From positions 1 to 64,000 of the forward strand of contig CAVTPZ010000016.1 in the NCBI GenBank assembly GCA_963736685.1: DNA of 64,000 nucleotides, given 5' to 3'. A model generated the notes under the pieces. The model did not search any database and had not been told where the DNA came from. It saw only the letters and a program-made list of their open reading frames with translations. The stretch is from DASUPK01 sp963736685 (GTDB lineage: Bacteria; Actinomycetota; Thermoleophilia; Solirubrobacterales; 70-9). Positions 33,804 to 43,048 of the stretch are shown here, piece after piece. Positions within the stretch are counted from its first letter, which is position 1. Each line of letters starts with the position of its first letter. The position numbers and the translations under genes are program-made.

Positions 33804-34804
33804 CGGGGCCGACCGAAGTCTTGACCAGCGACCTCGACCTCGTCGCAGAGGAGATCCGCGCGGGGGAGCGGTTCCTGCTGACGACCCACGAGAACCCGGA
33901 CGGCGACGCCCTCGGGTCCCTGCTCGCGACCCACCGGATCCTGGAGGCACTCGGCAAGGACTCCGTGATGTTCCTCGCGGCCAAGGAGTTCCCGCTCCCG
34001 GTCGAGTACCGGTTCCTGCCGCTCGAGGAGGTCTTCCACGAGCCGCCGGCCGACATCAGCGACCGGGTGGTGATCTTCCTGGACTGCGGGAACATCGACC
34101 GGATGCCCGTCGACTTCCTGAAGAACGAAGAGAACAGGGTGATCAACATTGATCACCACCACGACAACACTCGCTTCGGGACGGTCAACCTGATCGACGT
34201 CGACGCCTCGTGCACCGCCGAGATCGTCTTCGACCTGGCTGGGCTGCTCGGGGTCGAGCTGACCACGGAGATGGCCAACGCCCTCTATGTCGCTCTCGTC
34301 ACCGACACCGGCAAGTTCATGTACGAGAACACAGACGCGCGCTCCCACAGGATGGCGGCGGCCCTGATCGAGACCGGGGTGGAGGTCAACGACATCTATC
34401 GGCGCCTGTATGAGCACGCGCCGATCGAGAAGCTCAAGCTGCTCGCACACGCCCTCGAGAAGATCGAGCTGCTGGACGACGGCCGTCTGGCCGTCACCTA
34501 CATCTCGAGTGACGACTACGCAGCCACGGGCGCGAGCGAGGCCCTCACGGAGGGGGTCATCGACCACCTGCGCACGATCGACCGCACCGCCGCCGCCGCG
34601 GTCGTCAGAGATCAGGCCGATGGTGGCCGGGCGGCGCGCAAGGTGAGCATGCGCTCCACCGACGGCAGCGTGGATGTCTCCGCGATCGCCCGAGTCCACG
34701 GCGGGGGCGGGCACCGCCGCGCGGCCGGGTTCGGGACCGACCTGCCCTATGAGCAGATCGTCGAGTTCCTGATCGCCGAGATCGACTCGCAGCTCGAGAC
34801 CTAG
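33800..34804 (+). CDS. nrnA: DHH family phosphoesterase (NrnA-type nano-RNase/pAp phosphatase)
   Basis: A 334-residue DHH/DHHA1 protein. DHH domain motifs: THENPDGDALGS (about 31-42), FLDCGN (about 92), and the signature DHHHDNTRFG (about 116); the C-terminal DHHA1 domain ends GGGGHRRAAG. The family degrades 2-5 nt RNAs and pAp and, in some members, cyclic dinucleotide products. The rbfA-nrnA-truB order is conserved across actinobacteria. Confidence 0.9.
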   Translation: MTGPTEVLTSDLDLVAEEIRAGERFLLTTHENPDGDALGSLLATHRILEALGKDSVMFLAAKEFPLPVEYRFLPLEEVFHEPPADISDRVVIFLDCGNIDRMPVDFLKNEENRVINIDHHHDNTRFGTVNLIDVDASCTAEIVFDLAGLLGVELTTEMANALYVALVTDTGKFMYENTDARSHRMAAALIETGVEVNDIYRRLYEHAPIEKLKLLAHALEKIELLDDGRLAVTYISSDDYAATGASEALTEGVIDHLRTIDRTAAAAVVRDQADGGRAARKVSMRSTDGSVDVSAIARVHGGGGHRRAAGFGTDLPYEQIVEFLIAEIDSQLET

Positions 34805-34812
34805 ACGAGCCG

Positions 34813-35616
34813 GTGGCCGGAGGCGAGCCGACCTCGGCCGGTGGGCTGCTGGTCGACAAGCCGGCCGGCGTCACCTCCCACGACGTGGTGGCGCAGATCC
34901 GTCGCGAGCGCGGCGGGAAGGTCGGCCATGCCGGGACGCTCGATCCGTTCGCGACCGGGCTGCTCGTCCTCCTGACCGGGCGCGCCACCCGCCTGCAGCG
35001 CTTTCTGCTCGAGCTCCCGAAGACCTATGTGGCGACCGCTCGCCTGGGTTGGCACTCCTCGACTGGGGACCCGGACGGCGAGCTCGAGGAGACGGGCCGG
35101 ATTCCCGAGCGCCTGGAGCTCCCAACCGGGACGATCGAGCAACGCGTCCCGATGACCTCGGCGGTCAAGGTCGATGGAGAGCGCCTCTACAAGAAGGCGC
35201 ATCGCGGTGAGTCGGTGGAGACGCCGACCCGGAGGATCGTGGTGCACCGCGCAGAGCTGCTCGAGAGCGACGGCGAGCGCGCCACCTTCGAGATCGAGTG
35301 CTCCTCGGGGACCTACGTCCGGACGCTGGTCGAGACGCTCGACGACGCCTACTGCGAATCGCTGCGCCGCACCGCAATCGGCGGGCTGAACGTGCCGGAC
35401 GGCGAGCCGATCGAGGTCACCGTCGAGGAGCTGATGTCGTTCCTCCCGGAGCGGCTGCTGGACGAGCGTGAGGCGACGGAGGTCGGGCACGGACGGCCGG
35501 TGACAGAGCCCTTCGACGTGCCGCCCCAGCACGTCCGCCTGACCCACAATGGGCGCCTGATCGCAGTCGCTCGCCCGGATGGAGAGAATCTACGGCCCGA
35601 AGTGGTCCTCGTATGA
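34813..35616 (+). CDS. truB: tRNA pseudouridine(55) synthase
   Basis: A 267-residue enzyme making pseudouridine 55 in the T loop of tRNA. LLVDKPAGVTSHDVV, then the catalytic GHAGTLDPFATGLL (Asp near 45), and the SAVKVDGERLYKKAHRG segment are canonical. Residues after about 210 form the short PUA-like tail. GTG start at 34813; ribF begins inside its stop. Confidence 0.94.
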   Translation: MAGGEPTSAGGLLVDKPAGVTSHDVVAQIRRERGGKVGHAGTLDPFATGLLVLLTGRATRLQRFLLELPKTYVATARLGWHSSTGDPDGELEETGRIPERLELPTGTIEQRVPMTSAVKVDGERLYKKAHRGESVETPTRRIVVHRAELLESDGERATFEIECSSGTYVRTLVETLDDAYCESLRRTAIGGLNVPDGEPIEVTVEELMSFLPERLLDEREATEVGHGRPVTEPFDVPPQHVRLTHNGRLIAVARPDGENLRPEVVLV

Positions 35617-36506
35617 GCATCAAGGTCACCAAGCTCCCCGACGCGACCCCGCGCGACCGCCACGTGGCGATCGGCGTGTTCGACGGCGTCCACAGGGGAC
35701 ATCAGGCCGTGATCGACAAGGCGGACACCGTTCTCACCTTCGACCCACATCCGCTCAGCGTGATCAATCCGGACGCTGCCCCGAAGCTGATCATGCCCTT
35801 CGACGTGAAGCGCGACGTGATCGATGGGCTCGGCGTCGAGGAGATCGTCGTCATCCCGTTCGACAAGGAGTTCATGAAGATCCCTGCCGAGGACTTCATC
35901 ACGGAGATCCTGGTGAAGCAGCTCGGGGCCAGCAAGGTCTCGGTGGGGGAGAACTTCCGCTTCGGAGCCAGGGCCAAGGGCGATCCGGAGATGCTCGCCG
36001 GGCGCGAGGAATTCGAGACGCGGGTGGTTCCGCTGGTCGAGGTGGATGGAGAGACCGTCTCCTCCACCAGGGTCCGCGCCCTGGTGGCCGCTGGGGAGGT
36101 CGACGCCGCAATGCGCTGCCTCGGCGCCCCGTTCATGCTCGAGGGCAGGGTGGTGGAGGGTGACCAGCGCGGCAGGGAGCTTGGCTTCCCGACCGCGAAC
36201 CTGGTTCCCGACGACCGGCTTGTCGTTCCAGGCCACGGCGTCTACGCCGCCTTCGCGAACGGCCGACCGGCGGCGGTCAACGTCGGGATCCGTCCCACCT
36301 TCGAGACCGGCCGAGGCCTGCTGATCGAGTCGTATCTGATCGACTTCGAAGGCGATCTCTACGGGCAGAACCTGCGAGTCGCGTTCGTGAGCCGGCTGCG
36401 CGGCGAGAAGCGCTTCCCGAGCGTCGAGGACCTGATCTCGCAGATGCACATGGATGTGGCCGAGGCGCGTGAGATCTGCGCCAAGTACGAGAACCGCGCC
36501 GCCTGA
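35613..36506 (+). CDS. ribF: Bifunctional riboflavin kinase/FAD synthetase
   Basis: A 297-residue enzyme converting riboflavin to FMN and FAD. N-terminal nucleotidyltransferase: IGVFDGVHRGHQ at 21-32, then TFDPHPL, and SSTRVRALVAAGEV; C-terminal kinase: GRELGFPTANL and NVGIRPTF. The usual insertion after HRGHQ is short (only AVIDKADTVLTFDPHP), about 20 residues less than E. coli-type proteins. Confidence 0.93.
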   Translation: MSIKVTKLPDATPRDRHVAIGVFDGVHRGHQAVIDKADTVLTFDPHPLSVINPDAAPKLIMPFDVKRDVIDGLGVEEIVVIPFDKEFMKIPAEDFITEILVKQLGASKVSVGENFRFGARAKGDPEMLAGREEFETRVVPLVEVDGETVSSTRVRALVAAGEVDAAMRCLGAPFMLEGRVVEGDQRGRELGFPTANLVPDDRLVVPGHGVYAAFANGRPAAVNVGIRPTFETGRGLLIESYLIDFEGDLYGQNLRVAFVSRLRGEKRFPSVEDLISQMHMDVAEAREICAKYENRAA

Positions 36507-36535
36507 TCGCGGCGGATCGCTACCCTGTTGCGCCG

Positions 36536-36805
36536 ATGCCGCTGACGAAGGACAGAAAACAGGAGCTGATCGGCAAGTACGGCCGGTCGGGTGAGGACAC
36601 CGGCTCCGCCGAGGTCCAGGTCGCACTGCTCACTGAGCGCATCAACGAGCTCACCGAGCACCTGCGGACCCACAGCAAGGACCATCATTCCCGGCGCGGC
36701 CTGCTGAAGATGGTCGGCAAGCGCCGGCGCATTCTTCGCTACCTCGAGAGCACCGACCTGGAGCGCTACCGCGCCCTGGTCGCGGATCTCGGCCTGCGGC
36801 GCTAG
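36536..36805 (+). CDS. rpsO: 30S ribosomal protein S15
   Basis: An 89-residue S15: MPLTKDRKQELIGKYG, GDTGS-like EDTGSAEVQVALLTERI, LTEHLRTHSKDHHSRRGLL. All the rRNA-contacting residues of the helix bundle are in place. TACCCT ends 9 nt before the ATG, so a leaderless transcript is likely. Confidence 0.96.
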   Translation: MPLTKDRKQELIGKYGRSGEDTGSAEVQVALLTERINELTEHLRTHSKDHHSRRGLLKMVGKRRRILRYLESTDLERYRALVADLGLRR

Positions 36806-36820
36806 AGCCGCCTCCACGGC

Positions 36821-37270
36821 GTGATCGAGGCCGGAACCAAAGCTCCGGACTTCTCACTGCCGGATCAGGACGGCAACCACGTGTCGCTGTCCGACTTCGC
36901 GGGCCGCAAGCTGGTGCTCGTCTTCTACCCGCTCGATTTCAGCCCGGTGTGCACCGATCAGCTCAGCCTCTACCAGGAGGTCCTCTCCGAGCTCGAGGCC
37001 CAGGGAGCAGCGCTCGTCGGGATCAGCGTCGACTCCGCGTACTGCCATGCGGCCTTCCGCGAGAAGCTCAACCTGACGATGCCGCTGCTCGCCGACTTCA
37101 ATCCGAAGGGCGAGGTCTCCAAGGCCTATGGCGCCTGGATCGAGGGAGCCGGAATCAGCAATCGCGCTCTCGTGCTGGTCGAGGACGGCGTGGTCAAGTG
37201 GTCCCATGCCGCTCCCAATCCGGGCGAGATCCCGGGGGCCAACCTGATCTTCGACGCGCTCTCGGCCTGA
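36821..37270 (+). CDS. Peroxiredoxin (AhpC/TSA family)
   Basis: A 149-residue peroxide reductase. The peroxidatic Cys is in YPLDFSPVCTDQL (about residue 45), with Thr in position before Asp; a second Cys (AYCHAAF, about 72) may act as resolving Cys. Domain length fits AhpE or Bcp-like types. GTG start; the downstream MBL gene overlaps the stop by 1 bp. Confidence 0.9.
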   Translation: MIEAGTKAPDFSLPDQDGNHVSLSDFAGRKLVLVFYPLDFSPVCTDQLSLYQEVLSELEAQGAALVGISVDSAYCHAAFREKLNLTMPLLADFNPKGEVSKAYGAWIEGAGISNRALVLVEDGVVKWSHAAPNPGEIPGANLIFDALSA

Positions 37271-38145
37271 TGCATCACCTCCGGGTACTTCGCCCGGCCG
37301 AGGGCGTGTACGCGTTCTACGACGGCCGCGTCGAGGGCTACCGGTTCGCCGAGGAGGTCAACTGGGTCGACGAGGGCGCTCTGTCGGTGGGAATCGCCAG
37401 CTACGCAATCGTCTCCGGGGACGAGGCCCTCATCTACGACACCCATACGACGCTCGAGCATGCGCGATTCGTGCGCTCGACGCTGGAGGCCGAGGGAGCG
37501 AGGCACTTCACCGTTGTGCTCAGCCACTGGCACCTCGACCACGTCGCGGGCACCGAGGCCTTCGAGGACTGCGAGGTGATCGCGTCGGCGCGCACCGCAG
37601 AGCTCCTGGAGCGGTTTCGGCTGAAGATCGAGCGGGGCGAGCTCGAGGGACCGCCGGCCATCAATCCCCTGGTCCTGCCGACCCGGACCTACCCCGAGGA
37701 GCTGCCTCTGACCATCGGGGATGTCGGGGTCCAGCTCATCCATACGAACATCCACAGCGATGACGCCACGGTGCTCTGGCTCCCGACACCGGGCCTGCTG
37801 CTCTGCGGCGACACGATGGAGGACACCGTCACCTATGTCGACGAGCCGGAGAGCTTCGACGCGCACCTCGAGAATCTCGAGCGGCTCCGGGCGCTCGGCG
37901 CGGATCGGATCCTCCCCAATCACGGAGATCCGGGCGTGATCGAGCGCGGAGGATATGGCTCCGGGCTGATCGGCGCCACCGAGCGGTACATCCGGATCCT
38001 GGAGCGTTCCCGGGAGGAGCTCGCGCTCCGAGAGATGCCCCTCAATGAGCTGATGGAGGAATCGCTCCGGGCCGGATGGATCACCTACTACCCGCCCTAC
38101 GAAGAGGTCCATCGCGAGAACCTGGCGACGGTGTTGGCGCCGTGA
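37270..38145 (+). CDS. MBL-fold metallohydrolase
   Basis: A 291-residue protein; zinc motif SHWHLDHVAG at about 79-88, plus HTNIHSDD and LPNHGDP (later ligands). The substrate is unknown; quorum lactones, thioesters or persulfides are all hydrolysed by relatives. Neighbours (peroxiredoxin, DsbA-like protein) overlap by 1-4 bp, which suggests a thiol or redox context. Confidence 0.82.
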   Translation: MHHLRVLRPAEGVYAFYDGRVEGYRFAEEVNWVDEGALSVGIASYAIVSGDEALIYDTHTTLEHARFVRSTLEAEGARHFTVVLSHWHLDHVAGTEAFEDCEVIASARTAELLERFRLKIERGELEGPPAINPLVLPTRTYPEELPLTIGDVGVQLIHTNIHSDDATVLWLPTPGLLLCGDTMEDTVTYVDEPESFDAHLENLERLRALGADRILPNHGDPGVIERGGYGSGLIGATERYIRILERSREELALREMPLNELMEESLRAGWITYYPPYEEVHRENLATVLAP

Positions 38146-38639
38146 GCGAGCTGACCAGCGCCTCCGTCCCGCCGACCGGCGACGACGATCACGTGGTCGG
38201 GGAGGGGGTGGAGGTGATCGTCTACGCCGACTTCGGCTGTCCCTACTGCGCCGCCGACTGGGTGCGGATCAGGGAACTGCCGCTGCGCCTCTGCTTCAGG
38301 CATTTCCCGATGGCCTCCAAGCACCCGCGGGCACCCGCGCTGCATGCCGCCGCCGAGGCCGCCGGCGCCCAGGGCGCCTTCTGGGAGATGTGCGACTCGC
38401 TCTACGCGGACCGCGGGCGGGTCGACGACCCGCACCTCTGGGAGCGAGTCGAGCGCTTCGGCCTCGATCTGGAGCGGTTTCGGGCCGACGGCCGCTCGGA
38501 TGCGGTCCGCGAGCGGGTGGAGCGGGATTTCGTTAGCGGGGTTCGCGCCGGTGTCGCCGGGACGCCCGCGGGGTTCGTGGATGGACGCGCGCTCCAGGGC
38601 GAACTCGTCGCGGCACTGGAAGCTCTCACCGGCGCCTAG
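38142..38639 (+). CDS. DsbA-family thiol-disulfide oxidoreductase
   Basis: A 165-residue thioredoxin-fold protein with the CPYC redox site at about 32-35 (DFGCPYCA), a helical insertion and a cis-Pro loop (VAGTPAGFVDG at about 142). No signal peptide is visible, so it is probably cytoplasmic. Overlap GTGA with the MBL gene. Similar to the DsbA/FrnE-like group. Confidence 0.85.
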   Translation: MSELTSASVPPTGDDDHVVGEGVEVIVYADFGCPYCAADWVRIRELPLRLCFRHFPMASKHPRAPALHAAAEAAGAQGAFWEMCDSLYADRGRVDDPHLWERVERFGLDLERFRADGRSDAVRERVERDFVSGVRAGVAGTPAGFVDGRALQGELVAALEALTGA

Positions 38640-38779
38640 GGGCCACACGACTCGGGGCGCGCGCCGCGATTGTGGCTCGCGCCCCGGTCAGCTGCTTGTT
38701 CGAACGCTCAGCCCGTGAAGACGGCTACGCGAGTCAATTTCGAAGGGCTGGTGGCAGTCGCTACCATCCCGCGGGACAG

Positions 38780-38821
38780 AGAACGAGAGTTCTTAAGCGA
38801 AAGGCCGCCAACCGGGCGGCC
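38780..38821 (+). promoter_or_regulatory. Two hairpins in the pnp leader
   Basis: AGAAC-GAGA-GTTCT (38780-38793) and GGCCGCC-AACCG-GGCGGCC (38803-38821) form consecutive stems ending 16 nt before the pnp start codon. PNPase is known in E. coli to control its own mRNA through a leader hairpin cut by RNase III; a similar self-control is possible here but untested. Confidence 0.55.
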
Positions 38822-38837
38822 GAAGGGAACAAGACAT

Positions 38838-41108
38838 ATGAGTATGTTCGAAGTAAGCCGCGTCTCGGTGGAGGTAGGCGACGAGGAGATCTCCTTCGAG
38901 ACCGGAAAGCTCGCCCGTCAGGCGAGCGGGGCCGTAGTGGTGCGCTCCGGCGACACGATGGTCCTCTGCACGGCGACAGCGGGCAACGACCGCGACGTCG
39001 ATTTCCTCCCGCTCACCGTTGACGTCGAGGAGAAGCACTATGCCGCGGGCAAGATCCCCGGTTCATTCTTCCGCCGCGAGGCACGGGCCGGCGAGAAGGC
39101 CACGCTGACCGCGCGGATGATCGATCGCCCGATTCGCCCGCTCTTCCCGAAGGGGTGGCACCGTGAGACCCAGCTGGTCTCCCAGCCCCTCTCGGTGGAC
39201 CACGTCCACCCGTACGACATCCTGGCGATGAACGGCGCCTCAGCCGCTCTCGCCATCTCCGACATCCCCGTCGCCGCCCACGTGGGCGCCGTCCGGATCG
39301 GGAAGCTCGACGGCGACTTCGTCGTGAACCCGGAGGAGGAGAGGCTCGAGGAGCTCGAGCTCGACCTGATCGTGTCGGGCACCGACGAGGCCATCCTGAT
39401 GGTCGAGGCCGGCGCCGATGGCGTCACCGAGGCCGAGATCCTGGACGCGCTCGACATCGCGCACGCCGAAATCAAGAAGCTCGTCGCCACGATGCAGGGG
39501 CTTCGTGAGAAAGCCGGCAAGGAGAAGCTCGAGGTCGAGGCTCCGCAGGTCGACGAGGCCACCCTCGAGTCCATCAAGAGCTCGCATGGCGCCAAGCTCG
39601 AAGAGGCCACCCAGGTCGAGGGCAAGCTGGAGCGTCAGGCCGCGATCGACGCGGTCGAGGAGGAGGTGCTCGCGCAGTACGCGCCCCCGACCGACGACGA
39701 GCAGCCCGACCGCGAGCGCCTCGCCGAGGTGAAGGCCGCCTTCGCGAAGCTCGAGAAGGACACCATCCGCAAGCGCATCGCCGTCGACAAGAAGCGCCCC
39801 GACGGCCGCGCCCAGGACGAGATTCGCCCGATCGAGACTGAGATCGACATCGCACCGCGTTCGCACGGCTCCGCCCTGTTCACGCGCGGCGAGACGCAGA
39901 TCCTCTCCAACGTGGCGCTCGGCACCACCCGCATGGACATGAAGGTCGACAACCTCGGCCTGCAGGAGACCAAGCGGTTCTGGCACCACTACAACTTCCC
40001 GCCGTTCTCGGTGGGAGAGGCCGGCTTCATGCGCGGCCCGAAGCGCCGCGACATCGGCCACGGCGCGCTCGCCGAGCGGGCGCTCCAGGCCACGATCCCC
40101 GATGAGGAGGAGTTCCCCTACGTGATCCGCGTCGTCTCCGACACGCTGGAGTCGAACGGGTCCTCGTCGATGGGCTCCGTTTGCGCCTCCTCGATGGCCC
40201 TCCAGGCCGCGGGCGTGCCGGTCACCGCGCCGGTCGCCGGCGTCGCGATGGGGCTGATCAAGGAGGGCGACGACTACATCGTCCTCACGGACATCGCCGG
40301 CGTCGAGGACCACCTGGGCGACATGGACTTCAAGGTCGCCGGGACGTCAGAGGGCATCACCGCCCTGCAGATGGACATCAAGATCACCGGGGTCACGCTC
40401 GAGATCCTCAAGGACGCACTGGAGCAGGCGAACAAGGGCCGCCAGTTCATCCTCGGGAAGATGGCCGAGACGATCGACCATCCGCGCGAGCAGCTCTCTC
40501 AGTTCGCGCCGAAGATCACCTCGATCAAGATCGACCCGGAGAAGATCGGCGCCCTGATCGGCAAGGGCGGCGAGACCATCCGCGGCCTCTCCGAGGAGTT
40601 CGAGGCCGAGATCGATGTCGACGATGACGGCACGGTTCGCCTGTACGCGCCCACCGGCGAGAGGGTCGACGCCCTCGCTGACCGGATCACTGCGATGACC
40701 AAGGACGCGGAGATCGGCGACCGCTACACCTCCGGGAAGGTGGTGAAGACCACCAACTTCGGGGCCTTCGTGGAGCTCAGCAAGGGCACCGACGGCCTGC
40801 TTCACATCTCCAACGTGAAGCCGGGCGAGCGGGTCGGCACGGTTGAGGAGGTCCTCAACCAGGGCGACGAGATCGACGTCACCGTCGTCGAGGTCGACAA
40901 GGAGCGTGGCCGGATCGGCCTGCGGCTCACCGACGACCCCGATGTCGAGGGCAAGTCGGCCGAAGAGCTCGCCGGTGTCGGCACCGGTGACCCGGGCCCG
41001 CCCAGCCGGCGCCGCGATGGCGGCGGGGGCGGACGCGGCGGCCCGAGGCGAGATCGTGATGGCGGCGGCGGTCGCCGGCGCGAGCGTCAGGGTGGCAGGG
41101 ACCGGTAG
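38838..41108 (+). CDS. pnp: Polyribonucleotide nucleotidyltransferase (PNPase)
   Basis: A 756-residue phosphorolytic 3'-5' exoribonuclease. Two RNase PH domains (FRREARAGEKATLTARMIDR; later RSHGSALFTRGETQ with catalytic Asp in FKVAGTSEGITALQMDIK), an alpha domain between, then KH (IGKGGETIRGL) and S1 (about 620-700) domains, and a Gly/Arg-rich tail (RRRDGGGGGRGG) that may bind RNA. The ATG at 38838 gives the canonical length. Confidence 0.95.
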   Translation: MSMFEVSRVSVEVGDEEISFETGKLARQASGAVVVRSGDTMVLCTATAGNDRDVDFLPLTVDVEEKHYAAGKIPGSFFRREARAGEKATLTARMIDRPIRPLFPKGWHRETQLVSQPLSVDHVHPYDILAMNGASAALAISDIPVAAHVGAVRIGKLDGDFVVNPEEERLEELELDLIVSGTDEAILMVEAGADGVTEAEILDALDIAHAEIKKLVATMQGLREKAGKEKLEVEAPQVDEATLESIKSSHGAKLEEATQVEGKLERQAAIDAVEEEVLAQYAPPTDDEQPDRERLAEVKAAFAKLEKDTIRKRIAVDKKRPDGRAQDEIRPIETEIDIAPRSHGSALFTRGETQILSNVALGTTRMDMKVDNLGLQETKRFWHHYNFPPFSVGEAGFMRGPKRRDIGHGALAERALQATIPDEEEFPYVIRVVSDTLESNGSSSMGSVCASSMALQAAGVPVTAPVAGVAMGLIKEGDDYIVLTDIAGVEDHLGDMDFKVAGTSEGITALQMDIKITGVTLEILKDALEQANKGRQFILGKMAETIDHPREQLSQFAPKITSIKIDPEKIGALIGKGGETIRGLSEEFEAEIDVDDDGTVRLYAPTGERVDALADRITAMTKDAEIGDRYTSGKVVKTTNFGAFVELSKGTDGLLHISNVKPGERVGTVEEVLNQGDEIDVTVVEVDKERGRIGLRLTDDPDVEGKSAEELAGVGTGDPGPPSRRRDGGGGGRGGPRRDRDGGGGRRRERQGGRDR

Positions 41109-41118
41109 GCCCGCCCGC

Positions 41119-42396
41119 GTGGCAGACGCTCAGATAACCGAACTCGACTCCGGGATCCGGGTCGTCACCGAGGCAGTGCCCTCGGTGAGGTCCGTGGCCC
41201 TGGGCCTCTGGGTTCGGACAGGCTCGAGGGACGAGAGGCCGGCACAGGCCGGCGTCTCGCATTTCCTCGAGCACCTGCTCTTCAAGGGAACGAAGCGCTA
41301 CTCGGCGATCGAGATCGCGGAGGTGTTCGACGGCCTCGGCGCCGCGGTGAACGCGGCCACCGGCAAGGAGTCGACGAACCTCTATGCGCGCTTCCTCGAT
41401 ACCCACACCGACGAGGCGTTCGAGCTCCTCGCCGAGATGCTGCTCGGCCCGACCTATCCCGAGATCGACTCCGAGCGCGAGGTCGTGCTGGAGGAGATCG
41501 CGATGTACGAGGACGAGCCGCAGGACAAGGTCCACGACGTGCTCGACCGGGCTGTCTTCGGCGGTCATCCGCTGGGCCGGAGGGTTCTCGGTGAGGCGGA
41601 GGTGATCAGCTCGATCCCGATCCCGGACATCGACGCCTATCACCGCGCCCACTACACCGGCGCGAACATCGTGGTTGCGGCTGCCGGCAACGTGGAGCAC
41701 GAGCGGATCGTCGAGCTCAGCAAGCGCAACGTCGAGCCGCCTGTGGCCGAGGTCAACGGCTCCGCACCCGAGGCACCCCTGCTCGACGGCCCCCAGGTCG
41801 CCTTCCAGCAGAAGGACACCGAGCAGTTCCACATCTGCTTCGGCGGCCCCGGGATCGACCGCGGCGACGAGCGTCGCTACGCGCTCAGCATCCTCGACGC
41901 CGTCTTCGGTGGCTCCACCTCCTCTCGCCTCTTCCGCGAGGTGCGGGAGAAGCGTGGCCTCGCCTACTCCGTCGGTTCCTACACCCAGCAGTACGTCGAC
42001 AGCGGCATGGTCGCGCTCTACGTCGGAACCCGCCAGGACAACGTCCAGGAGGCGTGCGAGATCATCGGCCGTGAGCTCGGCTCGATCCACACGGATGGGA
42101 TCACCGACGACGAGCTCGCACGAGCCAAGGAGCACGTCAAGGGCCGGATGGTGCTCTCCTCGGAGTCGACCGCGGCCCGGATGGGCCGGATCGGCAAGTC
42201 CCTTCTCTTCGATATGCCCCTGCTCACCCTTGACGAGCTGCTCGAAAAGGTCGACGCGATCACCTCGCAGGACGTCGCCGACCTCGCTCGCGAGCTCTAC
42301 GCGCCCGATTCGCTCTCGGCCGCGGCGATCGCCCCGGACGAGGACAGCTTCCGGTCGGCTCTCGCGCCGGTCAGCGAAGCGCTGGCCGCCGCCTAG
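41119..42396 (+). CDS. M16 family zinc metallopeptidase
   Basis: A 425-residue inverzincin. The inverted zinc motif HFLEHLLFKG (HxxEH) is at about 46, with the downstream Glu in EREVVLEEIAMYEDEP; the R/Y pair that binds substrate (REKRGLAYSVGSY) is in the second half. Next to pnp, as in many actinobacteria. GTG start at 41119 chosen to follow the pnp stop. Confidence 0.9.
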   Translation: MADAQITELDSGIRVVTEAVPSVRSVALGLWVRTGSRDERPAQAGVSHFLEHLLFKGTKRYSAIEIAEVFDGLGAAVNAATGKESTNLYARFLDTHTDEAFELLAEMLLGPTYPEIDSEREVVLEEIAMYEDEPQDKVHDVLDRAVFGGHPLGRRVLGEAEVISSIPIPDIDAYHRAHYTGANIVVAAAGNVEHERIVELSKRNVEPPVAEVNGSAPEAPLLDGPQVAFQQKDTEQFHICFGGPGIDRGDERRYALSILDAVFGGSTSSRLFREVREKRGLAYSVGSYTQQYVDSGMVALYVGTRQDNVQEACEIIGRELGSIHTDGITDDELARAKEHVKGRMVLSSESTAARMGRIGKSLLFDMPLLTLDELLEKVDAITSQDVADLARELYAPDSLSAAAIAPDEDSFRSALAPVSEALAAA

Positions 42397-42434
42397 CGTC
42401 CGACCGCGCGAATTGCCGGAATACTCCGCCCCGG

Positions 42435-42595
42435 ATGTCCGAAGAGGACGCTGATGCCCTTCGCGAGTTCCTGGAGGACTGGGATCCCCGGGCCGATCGG
42501 TGCCCTACCTATGGACCTTCAGGGATGGCAGGGTGGTTCGCCTGAAGTCGTACTGGGAACCTCTAGGCGCTGCGGGAAGCGGGCCTGGGGAGTAG
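42435..42595 (+). pseudogene. Decayed SnoaL/NTF2-like gene
   Basis: An ATG at 42435 begins MSEEDADALREFLEDWDP, the usual start of a SnoaL-like protein, but ends after 36 codons. In the next frame the same stretch continues VPYLWTFRDGRVVRLKSYWEP, the usual end of such a protein, up to TAG at 42593-42595. The middle ~80 residues are gone, so this is an internal deletion plus frameshift. Confidence 0.65.
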
Positions 42596-42598
42596 CGG

Positions 42599-43039
42599 AT
42601 GGCTGACCTCGACTCGAAGTACCGGCCCGGCCTCGAGGTGAACCTGGAGGGTGGGGAGGAGCTGCGCGGGCTGTGCATCGCCTCACAGCAGAAGGGCATG
42701 TTCAAGGGTGGCTCCGCGGTGATCGGTACGACCTACCGCCGTCTTCTGTTCCAGCCGCTCGACCGACGCGGCGATCCCGATGGCCCCGTCCAGTCGATCC
42801 TGCCCGAGCAGATCGCCTCGGCGAAGGCCGGCCCTGCCGGTGGGGGATGGATCAACGTCGACACGGCGATCCTCGATCACGCCGCTGTGCGCCTTCAGAT
42901 TCGGACGACCGACGGCGGGAAGCTGAAGCTCATGCTGATGCGCGGCGAGGGGAAGCTGCTCGGCGGCCTGGGTGGCGGCGAGACGCAGCGGCAGGGACTC
43001 GACGCGCTCGCCGAGTGGTTTCGGGCGATCGACACATAG
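42599..43039 (+). CDS. Conserved PH-like domain protein, function unknown
   Basis: A 146-residue protein with alternating strands (KYRPGLEVNLEGGEELRG; AVIGTTYRRLLFQPL; AILDHAAVRLQIRTTDG) and a terminal helix (GLDALAEWFRAI), the outline of a bacterial pleckstrin-like domain. No catalytic motif. Located between the M16 peptidase and dapB; the dapB start region begins in its stop codon. Confidence 0.65.
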   Translation: MADLDSKYRPGLEVNLEGGEELRGLCIASQQKGMFKGGSAVIGTTYRRLLFQPLDRRGDPDGPVQSILPEQIASAKAGPAGGGWINVDTAILDHAAVRLQIRTTDGGKLKLMLMRGEGKLLGGLGGGETQRQGLDALAEWFRAIDT

Positions 43040-43048
43040 GATCGCCTC

